Assembly (NCBI GenBank): GCA_041481445.1
Contig: JBGPBV010000013.1
Coordinates: 14,735-78,734, forward strand
Length of the DNA stretch: 64,000 nt
Source of the DNA: AA29 sp041481445
GTDB lineage: Bacteria; Acidobacteriota; Vicinamibacteria; Fen-336
Reading direction: 5' to 3'
The notes beneath the pieces were generated by a model. It was not told where the DNA came from and did no database searches. It was given only the letters and a program-made list of their open reading frames with translations. Each line of letters starts with the position of its first letter. The stretch's first letter is position 1. The translations under genes and the position numbers were made by a program. Positions 6,304 through 13,799 of the stretch are shown one piece after another.

Positions 6304-8226
6304 ATGCAGATCATCAGGGACTGGACGATTCGACGCAAGATCGTCGCCGGGTTCGCGCTGGTGTTGGCCGTCACGTCACTCCAGGGCTGGCTCGGGATGC
6401 ACACGCTCGAGGCCATGAACGACTCGCTCGGGAAGGTCAGCCGCGGCGAGCTCGGGCCGGCGGCGGTCGGCCAGCTCTATCAGGAATCCCGCGTCGTCAT
6501 CCTCATCCTGGCCTTGGCCACCGTGGCGGCAAGCCTGGCCCTCGCGCTCGTCCTCGCCCGCCTCATCGCCCACCCCATCGAGCAGTTGGGCATCGCCACC
6601 GAGCAGGTTGCAAAGGGCGATCTCACCGTCGAGATCCGGAGCCGCTCCCGCGACGAGGTCGGGTGGCTCCAGCACTTGATGCGCACGATGGTCGAGAACC
6701 TGCGCCACATCGTCGAGCAGATCACCAGCTCATCGCAGACGGTGACCGCCTCGGCCGAGGAGATCTCCGCCAAGGCCAAGCTCATCACCCGCGGCGCCCA
6801 GCGCCAGGCCCAGACCGCGGAGGAGACCTCGAGCTCCATGGAGCAGATGGCCGCCTCCATCCAGACGGTGGCCGGGAGCGCCCGGAGCGTGGCCGCCTAC
6901 GCACTGGAGACGTCGAGCTCGATCACCGAGATGGGGGCGTCCATCGAGCAGGTGGCCAAGTCGAGCAGCACCCTCGCCACCACCGTGGCGGAGGCCGCCG
7001 CCACCATCGAGGAGATGACCGTCTCCACCGACCAGGCGGCCCGCAACCTGGAGGCCGTCGCTCACACCGTGTCGGACACCTCGGCGACGGTGGAGGAGAT
7101 GATTTCGTCCATCGAGGCGGTGGCGCGCAACGCCGGGATCCTGAGTCTCGCCGCGGCCCGCGTCAACCAGACCGTCTCGGAGATGGCGGCGGCCGTCAAT
7201 CGGGTCGCGAAGATCGCCGAGGAGGCGGACAAGATCAGCCGCCGCGCCCGCGAGGACGCCCGCGTGGGTGACGAGGCCGTGGCCAAGACGGTGGAGGGGA
7301 TGAAGTCCATCTCCGGCACCATGGAGAACACGGCCCGGGCCATCACCGGCATGGGTGCGCGCTCGCAGGAGATCGGCCGGATCGTCGAGCTGATCGAGGC
7401 CATCGCCGACCAGACGAACCTCCTGGCCCTCAATGCCGCCATCGAGGCCGCCCGGGCCGGGGAGGCGGGGCGCGGCTTCGCGGTGGTGGCGGATGAGGTG
7501 CGCAAGCTGGCTGAGCGCTCCGTGGACGCCACCAGGGAGATCGGCGAGGTCATGCGGCACGTGCAGGAGGAGACCACGGGCGCCGTGGAGACGGCCAAGG
7601 CCGGCGCCGCCGGGACGAAGACCGGGATCAGCCTGGCCGACGAGGCGGGCCACGCCCTGAGGCGGATCCTGGATTCCGTCTCGCGGTCGAGCGAGCTCAT
7701 GGCCGAGATCGCGTCCTCCACGGCCGAGCAGTCCCAGGCCTCGGCCGACGTCATGCGCACGGTCTCCGACATGAACACCTCCGCGGATCAGGTCATGACC
7801 GCGGTCACGGAGCAGGCCTCGGGATCGAAACGGATTCGCCGGGCCATGGAGAACATCAACACGATCATGACCCACGTGGCATCCTCCACGAAGGAGCAGG
7901 CCGAAGGAGGACGCCAGGTCCGGCTCTCCGTGGAGAACATGAACCGGATCGCCTCCCAGGTGAGCACAGCCACCCGGGAACAAGCGGAGGCGAGCCGGCA
8001 GATCGTTCAGGCGGTCGACAACATGAACCGCATGACGCAGCAGGTCTCCCACGCGACGGCCGAGCAGAGGCGGGGCGGGGACCTGGTCGTGAAGGCCATG
8101 GAGAACATCCTGGAGGTCGCCCGGGACCACCTGGCGACCGTCGAGGAGATGTCCAATGCCACGGCGAGCCTGGCCCAACAGGCGGAGAACCTGGCGAGGC
8201 TCATCGCGGCCTTCAAGGTGAAGTAG
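6304..8226 (+). CDS. Methyl-accepting chemotaxis protein with a very small outer loop
   Basis: A 640-residue chemoreceptor. TM1 (about residues 12-30) and TM2 (64-88) flank an outer loop of only about 33 residues, too short for a normal periplasmic sensor domain. A HAMP domain follows (about 86-140), then a long coiled-coil signalling domain whose hairpin tip, with the conserved ADQTNLLALNAAIEAARAGE block, lies at about 367-390. About 250 residues on each side of the tip make a long receptor class rich in repeats of the type SSSMEQMAASI. It may sense membrane state, redox or an interacting protein. An in-frame GTG at 6289 is an alternative start. No che genes are nearby. Confidence 0.93.
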   Translation: MQIIRDWTIRRKIVAGFALVLAVTSLQGWLGMHTLEAMNDSLGKVSRGELGPAAVGQLYQESRVVILILALATVAASLALALVLARLIAHPIEQLGIATEQVAKGDLTVEIRSRSRDEVGWLQHLMRTMVENLRHIVEQITSSSQTVTASAEEISAKAKLITRGAQRQAQTAEETSSSMEQMAASIQTVAGSARSVAAYALETSSSITEMGASIEQVAKSSSTLATTVAEAAATIEEMTVSTDQAARNLEAVAHTVSDTSATVEEMISSIEAVARNAGILSLAAARVNQTVSEMAAAVNRVAKIAEEADKISRRAREDARVGDEAVAKTVEGMKSISGTMENTARAITGMGARSQEIGRIVELIEAIADQTNLLALNAAIEAARAGEAGRGFAVVADEVRKLAERSVDATREIGEVMRHVQEETTGAVETAKAGAAGTKTGISLADEAGHALRRILDSVSRSSELMAEIASSTAEQSQASADVMRTVSDMNTSADQVMTAVTEQASGSKRIRRAMENINTIMTHVASSTKEQAEGGRQVRLSVENMNRIASQVSTATREQAEASRQIVQAVDNMNRMTQQVSHATAEQRRGGDLVVKAMENILEVARDHLATVEEMSNATASLAQQAENLARLIAAFKVK

Positions 8227-8265
8227 GTCGAGCGAGCACAGTGCTCGCGCCCTGGCCCGGAGGCG

Positions 8266-9003
8266 TCAGCGTCGGGCGGGCGCTCGGGTGCTGGCGCAGC
8301 GAAACCCGAGGTCCGAGATGCGCCGGTACATGTGGTCCGCGGTGGCGCGATACGTCGCGCGCACGTACCAGGCCCCGTAGTACCAGCTCCCCCCGCGGTT
8401 GACTCGGGCGCCCCGGGCCGTGGGATCTTCGCGTCCGTCGCCGGGGTCGTAGGGGTACGGCCGGTAGAGAGAGGACGTCCACTCCCAGACGTTGCCGGCC
8501 ATGTCCAGCGCTCCATAGGGTGAGGCCCCACCCGCGTAGCTTCCGGCGGCGGACGTCCCCGCCGTGTATCCGGCATTGACGCGATCCGGCTCGAAGCGGG
8601 AGCCCCAGGGATAGCGGCGGCCGTCATCGCCGCGTGCGGCTTTCTCCCACTCCGCCTCCGTGGGAAGGCGCTTGCCCACCCATCGGCAGTACGCGGTCGC
8701 CTGAGTCCAGCTCACGATGGTCACGGGATGGTCTGCCTTCGTGGCTTCGCCGAAGGCCGGGCCGCTGGGCAGCGTGCAGGCGCCCGCCTCGACGCAGGCG
8801 CCATAGCGGGCGCTGGTCACCTCCACGCGGTCGATCCAGAAGGCGTCCAGAGGCACGCGCGCCGCCGGCCGCTCGTCCGCATCCGCGTCGGCATCGTCGG
8901 AGCCCATGAGGAACTCGCCCGCCGGCACCGCGAACATTTCCACGGGGTCCGGCCACGAAGGGTCGGCCGCGAGGGAAAGGGCGAGGAGCACGGCGCTCCC
9001 CAC
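8266..9003 (-). CDS. SUMF1/FGE-sulfatase-domain protein lacking the catalytic cysteines
   Basis: A 245-residue secreted protein with a short signal-like start (SAVLLALSLAA) and one formylglycine-generating-enzyme domain: VPAGEFLMGS, RLPTEAEWEKAARG, GNVWEWTSS, RGGSWYYGAWYVR and LGFRCAS. True formylglycine-generating enzymes have a cysteine pair in the segment after RGGS; here that segment has none, so oxidase activity is unlikely. It is better called an FGE-like structural or ligand-binding protein. GTG 9003 is chosen because GGAG lies just upstream and the longer frame would run 100 nt into the FolK-FolE2 gene. It begins 2 nt after that gene's stop, so the two are cotranscribed. Confidence 0.8.
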   Translation of the reverse strand: MGSAVLLALSLAADPSWPDPVEMFAVPAGEFLMGSDDADADADERPAARVPLDAFWIDRVEVTSARYGACVEAGACTLPSGPAFGEATKADHPVTIVSWTQATAYCRWVGKRLPTEAEWEKAARGDDGRRYPWGSRFEPDRVNAGYTAGTSAAGSYAGGASPYGALDMAGNVWEWTSSLYRPYPYDPGDGREDPTARGARVNRGGSWYYGAWYVRATYRATADHMYRRISDLGFRCASTRAPARR

Positions 9004-9004
9004 C

Positions 9005-10465
9005 CTACCGCTCCAGTTGCGATGCCAGCCAGGCGACCAGGGTCGTGGCCCCGGGCGGCGCGCCGCCCGCCATCTCCGCGCGGATCTCCGCGGCCGTGCC
9101 GCCACGCTCCGCGAACACGTCGTGCTTGTGGATCGTCTCCATGTTCACCTGTCGCGCGTGCACGTAGGCGTCGCCGGGCAGGTCCGGGTACACCCCCAGG
9201 AGGTTGTAGAGCATCTCCCGCACCGCGTCCTCGACGAAACGCGGGTGTCGATGCGCCTTCTCCACGACGAACAGCTCGTCGGGCCGCTTCAGGAGGTCGT
9301 AGCTCTCCGAGCTCATGGAGGTCTCCACGATCTCGACCAGGTCCTCCGCGCGCACGGGCCGGTCCGTGCCCACCGTCAGCCGGCCGAGCCCGCGCTGGTT
9401 GTGGGTGGCGATGGGGACCAGCTCGAGGACCCGGTCGGCCAGCGCGCCGTCGAGGCCGCTCTCGAGGAGCCGCTCGCGGGAGTGGGCGCGCACCATCTCC
9501 TGCGCGCAGGGGCACGCCATCATGCCCTCGGCCTCCACGCCCACGAGGCGCACGCAACGATCGGGGGTGGCGACCGCCCGCCCGATCAGCGTGTAGAGCT
9601 CCTGCGACGGCTTGCCGGAGAGGGGCGCCCTCCTGGTCAGCGGAAAGTGGGCGCGGATCTCCACGTCGGCGCGGCGGGCCTTGTGTCCCGCGATGAGTTG
9701 CCGCGTGATGCGCTCCGCCAGCGACTCCACGACCGGCGCTTCCTGGCCCCCGATCTCCTCCAGCACCTCCTCCACGCTGTCGCTGAAGCGCGACATGTGA
9801 GCGCCCTTCCGCTCGGCGGGCAGCTCCACGGAGAGGTCGAGGGTCGCGTAGAAGGGCCCTTGTCCGTTGGCCAGGCGGATGATGCGGCGCAGCCCGCTGA
9901 CGCCCACGCGATCGAGGCGCAAGGGCGTCGGGGGATGCTCGTGCTGGAGGTCACGCTCCAGGCGGCTGGTCAGGCCCCGTTCGACGCGCACGACGCCGTC
10001 CGTCGTCGCGAGGCGGGCCAGGAGCTCGGAGACCGTGCGCCCCAGCACCGGATGCCGGAGATCGGGGGCGATCTCGTGGAGCGGGACCAGGACGAAGCCG
10101 CGTTCGGCGAGCAGGGGGTGGGGAACGGTGAGGCTCTCCGATCGGATCTCCTGGGCGTCGTAGAAGAGGATGTCGATGTCGATCGGTCTCGGCCCATAGC
10201 GCACCTGGTGGCGGCGACCCATCCCCTGCTCGATGCGCTTCAGGAACGCGAGCAGCGCGTCCGGAGCGAGGGCGGTCTCTCCCTGCACGACCATGTTGAG
10301 GAAGCGCGGCTGATCGGTCACGTACGCCGGCTCCGTCTCGTAGACCGAGGAGAGGTGCTTCACGTTCACCTGGGAGCGCAGCCTCTGGATCGCTTCGACC
10401 AGGTTGGCCTGGCGGTCTCCGAGGTTGGATCCCAGGCCGAAGTAGACGGGGTATTGGCTCGCCAT
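9005..10465 (-). CDS. FolK-FolE2 fusion: HPPK joined to type IB GTP cyclohydrolase
   Basis: One uninterrupted 486-residue frame holds two folate enzymes. Residues 1 to about 160 are 6-hydroxymethyl-7,8-dihydropterin pyrophosphokinase (FolK): YFGLGSNLGDRQANL, RFLNMVV and RYGPRPIDIDILFYD. From about residue 175 to the end is FolE2/MptA-type GTP cyclohydrolase: RVGVSGLRR, KGAHMSRFSDSVEEVL, the zinc-site block MACPCAQEM, ATHNQRG and HPRFVEDAVREML. FolE2 opens folate synthesis from GTP and FolK acts two to three steps later, so the fusion joins non-consecutive steps. Start ATG 10465 gives a clean FolK N-terminus (MASQYPVYFGLGSN). No folB or folP is visible nearby. Confidence 0.9.
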   Translation of the reverse strand: MASQYPVYFGLGSNLGDRQANLVEAIQRLRSQVNVKHLSSVYETEPAYVTDQPRFLNMVVQGETALAPDALLAFLKRIEQGMGRRHQVRYGPRPIDIDILFYDAQEIRSESLTVPHPLLAERGFVLVPLHEIAPDLRHPVLGRTVSELLARLATTDGVVRVERGLTSRLERDLQHEHPPTPLRLDRVGVSGLRRIIRLANGQGPFYATLDLSVELPAERKGAHMSRFSDSVEEVLEEIGGQEAPVVESLAERITRQLIAGHKARRADVEIRAHFPLTRRAPLSGKPSQELYTLIGRAVATPDRCVRLVGVEAEGMMACPCAQEMVRAHSRERLLESGLDGALADRVLELVPIATHNQRGLGRLTVGTDRPVRAEDLVEIVETSMSSESYDLLKRPDELFVVEKAHRHPRFVEDAVREMLYNLLGVYPDLPGDAYVHARQVNMETIHKHDVFAERGGTAAEIRAEMAGGAPPGATTLVAWLASQLER

Positions 10466-10506
10466 GGCGGCGTCTCGATCGGCGGGCGGCGGCCTCTCGG
10501 CGGACC

Positions 10507-12819
10507 TCAGTGCCGCCGCAGGTCGAAGCGCAGGCCGGCGGTGACCGTGAGGGGGGTACCGAGCAGCTCGACCGGGGTGGCCTGGACGGGGTAGCGGCGA
10601 TCGAAGAGGTTCTCGACCGAGAGGAAGGCTCCCCACGAGTCTCCGAGCGGGCGGTCCAGCGTGAGGTCCGCCACGAAAAGGCCGCCGAGCCGCAGGAGAT
10701 TCTGGTCGTCGTCGAAGCGGAGGCTGTCGACGCGGCCGCGCAGGCTCACGTTGAGCACTTCGGGGTGCAGGTAGTCGAGCCGGAGGCTGGCGCGATGGCG
10801 AGGGACCTGGGGCAGCAGGTTGCCCTGGAGCGCCGGCGCCGCCGGGAACTCCAGGACGCGGGCGTCGGAGAGGACGTAGCTGGCTTGCAGTCGCACCTCG
10901 TGGGCGGGTTGGTAGTCGGCTTCGAAGCTCAGGCCGCGGATGCGCGCTCGGCCGAGGTTCTTCCGCTGCCGGGTGATGAGGGCGGGGGTGACGGAGAGGG
11001 TGACGTTGGCGATGGGGTCGTCGACCCGGTCCCAGAAACCGGTGGCCCGCCAGGACAAGCGCGAGCTCGGCACGTGGTTCAAGCCCAGCTCGCCACCGAC
11101 GAGCCGCTCGGGCCCCAGGTCCGGATTGGCCAAGGTGTTGACGTTCCCCACGCGGAAGGGGCGGTACAGCTCGTTGAGGCTCGGGGCACGGAAGCCGCCG
11201 TAGACGGCACCGCGCAGCGCGAGATGGTCGTTCAGGTGCAGCAGGAGCCCCCCGCGCGGCGTGACCGTCGTCTTGGAGGTGTCGGGGAAGCTGATCAAGG
11301 TCGTCGCCTTCGTGGCGTTCACGATCTCCGTCTGGGAAGCGTCATAGTTCCGCCAGTGGTCCGCCCGGAGTCCCAGGGTCAAGACCGCCCGCCGACCCGC
11401 CTTGATCACGTCCTGGAGATAGGCGCCCGCGTAGAGTTGCTGGGCCGGGATGAGCCGGTCGCGGACGTTGACCGCCGGGGGGATGTACACGTCCTCCACG
11501 TCGTCGGCCTCGATCCAGCGCACGTCGCCACCCACGCTCAAGGAGTGTGACGGGCCGAGTCCCCGCGTCCACTGGGCGTTGCCTCCCACGTCCTTGTAGT
11601 CGACCGCCTGCGCGAGGGTCAGGGTCTCGGAAGCGCGATCCGCCGCCACCGCGCTGAAGGTGCTCTTGAAGTCGTCCAGGTGCGAAAACAGGTTGGCCTG
11701 CCAGATGCCGCCACCCGTGGTCGTCGCTCGCAATCCGCCCGCCAGGAAGGTCTCGCGGGTGGAATTGGTCTGGAGCGGGGTGCCGTTCTCGCGATCCTCG
11801 GCGAAGACACGGCCGTTCTGGAAGACCGTCAGCCCGGGCGATGGAGAGTACTCCAGCCGCCAGTTGCCCGTGCGGTGCCGCGATGCGGCGTCGACGTCCA
11901 CCGGCCCCCGCTGATCCTCTCTCACCAGGGTGTAGCCGTCGGTCCGGAAGAAGCTGCCCCCTACGGCGGCCGCCCACGGACCCCGGGTGTGGCTGCCGAA
12001 AGCCTCCCCGTTCGCGCTCCCACGGCTCCCACCGTAGGCCCGGACGGAGGCGGTCCTGGACTCGGGTCGCCGGGTCGCGATGTTGATCACGCCGGCCATC
12101 GCCGAGCTGCCGTAGAGACTGGACAGGCCGCTGGGGGCCACCTCGATCGACTCGATCTGCAGCTGGGGGATGCTGTCCCAGTAGACCCAGTTCCCGAAGG
12201 CGTCGTTCTGGGGGACTCCGTCGAGGAGCACGAGCGTGCGGCTGGCCCCGCTGGCGCCCACTCCCCGCAGCGAGACCCCCTGCGTCGTGGGGTGCGAGAC
12301 CAGGCTGCTGGTGCGACGGAAGAGGCTGAAGCTCGGGACCTGCTTGAGCGCCTCGTCCAAGGCCGGAGCCGACCCGCGTTGCAGGTCCTCCCGGCTCAGC
12401 ACCGTAAGGTCCGCCGGGCTGTCGCCCAGCTTTCGTTCGCTGCGGGTCGCAGTGACGGTCACGGTCTCGGAGAAGGGGAGGAACGGGAGCGTCAGCCGGA
12501 GGCGGGTCGTGGCTCCCGCCTGCACCTCCACGGGCAGCTCCCTTCGGCCAAAACCCTCGAGCTCCGCGCGCAATCGGTATTGACCTGCGGGCACGCTCGC
12601 GAGGCGGAAGCGGCCGTCCACGTCGGACTTGCTGCTCGGCTCGGGCATCCCGACCAGGACGACGCGGGCGTCGGCCACCGCTCGTCCGTCGGCGGTCGTG
12701 ACCAGGCCTTCCACGACCCCGCCCGCCGCTGACCCGTCCGGCGGCTCCGGCGCCTGCGCTCCGGCGAGACGGACGAATGCCACCGAGAGGAAGAGCCAGA
12801 GCGGGAGGAGCTTCGCCAT
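10507..12819 (-). CDS. TonB-dependent outer membrane receptor with N-terminal CarboxypepD_reg domain
   Basis: A 770-residue outer membrane protein. It has a signal peptide (LLPLWLFLSVAFVRLAGAQA), then a carboxypeptidase-regulatory-like beta-sandwich (about 30-115, GLVTTADGRAVADARVVL). A plug domain follows (about 120-240, with LLDGVPQNDAFGNWV and INIATRRPES) and then a 22-strand-type barrel to the end. No typical TonB box could be picked out. The ligand is unknown; siderophore, vitamin or metal chelate uptake are all possible. ATG 12819 is the start because the signal peptide begins there. The divergent aminotransferase starts 131 bp away. Confidence 0.9.
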   Translation of the reverse strand: MAKLLPLWLFLSVAFVRLAGAQAPEPPDGSAAGGVVEGLVTTADGRAVADARVVLVGMPEPSSKSDVDGRFRLASVPAGQYRLRAELEGFGRRELPVEVQAGATTRLRLTLPFLPFSETVTVTATRSERKLGDSPADLTVLSREDLQRGSAPALDEALKQVPSFSLFRRTSSLVSHPTTQGVSLRGVGASGASRTLVLLDGVPQNDAFGNWVYWDSIPQLQIESIEVAPSGLSSLYGSSAMAGVINIATRRPESRTASVRAYGGSRGSANGEAFGSHTRGPWAAAVGGSFFRTDGYTLVREDQRGPVDVDAASRHRTGNWRLEYSPSPGLTVFQNGRVFAEDRENGTPLQTNSTRETFLAGGLRATTTGGGIWQANLFSHLDDFKSTFSAVAADRASETLTLAQAVDYKDVGGNAQWTRGLGPSHSLSVGGDVRWIEADDVEDVYIPPAVNVRDRLIPAQQLYAGAYLQDVIKAGRRAVLTLGLRADHWRNYDASQTEIVNATKATTLISFPDTSKTTVTPRGGLLLHLNDHLALRGAVYGGFRAPSLNELYRPFRVGNVNTLANPDLGPERLVGGELGLNHVPSSRLSWRATGFWDRVDDPIANVTLSVTPALITRQRKNLGRARIRGLSFEADYQPAHEVRLQASYVLSDARVLEFPAAPALQGNLLPQVPRHRASLRLDYLHPEVLNVSLRGRVDSLRFDDDQNLLRLGGLFVADLTLDRPLGDSWGAFLSVENLFDRRYPVQATPVELLGTPLTVTAGLRFDLRRH

Positions 12820-12950
12820 TCGAATGGATTGTGGCCTCCCAGCATGCCCGTGGCAAGCCCCGACGGCGGTGGTTGCGGCCGTGGAGTTGGCTCCCTCTTG
12901 CCATCTGGACAGAACGACCCTACGCTGCCGAACGAAGGACCGAAGCTCTC

Positions 12951-13766
12951 TTGTCTTCAACCGCTCGCCGACTCGCGAATGCCGGGCGGGCTCTCACCTG
13001 GGAGCCAGGCCGTGGATTCGCACCCCGTGCCCACGAAGATGACCAGCTGCTCGTCGCCGACTCCTGGCTGGTCTCGGACGGGCGCGTGCGCGGGCTCGAC
13101 CGGCACCGGCAGCGTTTCTTTCGCGCATGCCGGGAGGTTGCCCCCATTCCCCAGGACCACCTGCGCGCATTCTGGCGGGCGATGGTCCGGGAACTACCGC
13201 GGCACGGGCGTTGGTTCCCCCGTGTCGAGTTGTCTGCCCGTCCTCGGCCCGAGCTGCGCTTGAGGATCAGGCCCGCCCCACCGCGGGGCGCGGCCGCTCG
13301 GCTGTGGGTCTGGGAGGAGCCAGACCCCAGAACGGCACCGCGCAGGAAGGGGCCCGACCTGGCCTGCCTGGCCGAGGTGCGCCGCCGCGCGTCAACCGCT
13401 GGCGCCGACGAGGCACTGTTGACCACGCGGTCCGGCCTGGTGCTCGAGGCGACGAACTCGAGCGTGCTGTGGTGGGAAGGCGCGTGTCTCTGCATGCCGC
13501 CCCCGGCATCGAGGATCCTGCCCGGCGTGACCGCAGACCTCATTCAGGAGAGCGCGGCACGGCTCGGCACACGAATGGCCCACCGGCGCCGCCGTGTCCC
13601 GGATCTCGCCGGCTGCGAGGTGTGGTTGGTCAACGCCCTGCATGGCATCCGAACGGTCTCGACGTGGGTGGGCACGTCGGTCGTGGCCGGCCCCGCCCTT
13701 CGGGCGCCGGAGTGGCAGGCGTGGCTCGAGGCCGGCGCGGAGCCGCTGCCAGATCAAGGACCGTGA
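12951..13766 (+). CDS. Class IV PLP-dependent aminotransferase / aminodeoxychorismate lyase-like
   Basis: A 271-residue fold-type IV PLP protein. The N-terminal part has the block LLVADSWLVSDGRVRGLDRHRQRF. The likely PLP lysine is in RRKGPD (about residue 131), and the segment ADEALLTTRSGLVLEATNSS with ILPGVTADLI is the family's cofactor-binding core. Relatives include 4-amino-4-deoxychorismate lyase (PabC), branched-chain and D-amino acid aminotransferases. The folate gene next door makes PabC attractive but does not prove it. There is no ATG near the N-terminus; TTG 12951 with AAGGA upstream is the best start. Confidence 0.75.
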   Translation: MSSTARRLANAGRALTWEPGRGFAPRAHEDDQLLVADSWLVSDGRVRGLDRHRQRFFRACREVAPIPQDHLRAFWRAMVRELPRHGRWFPRVELSARPRPELRLRIRPAPPRGAAARLWVWEEPDPRTAPRRKGPDLACLAEVRRRASTAGADEALLTTRSGLVLEATNSSVLWWEGACLCMPPPASRILPGVTADLIQESAARLGTRMAHRRRRVPDLAGCEVWLVNALHGIRTVSTWVGTSVVAGPALRAPEWQAWLEAGAEPLPDQGP

Positions 13767-13799
13767 TCTCCGCCGGCCGGAGACACGCCTGCGTTCGCG

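Noticed and set aside
9005..10465. Separate folK and folE2 genes
   Set aside because: There is no stop codon and no internal start with a ribosome-binding site between the domains.
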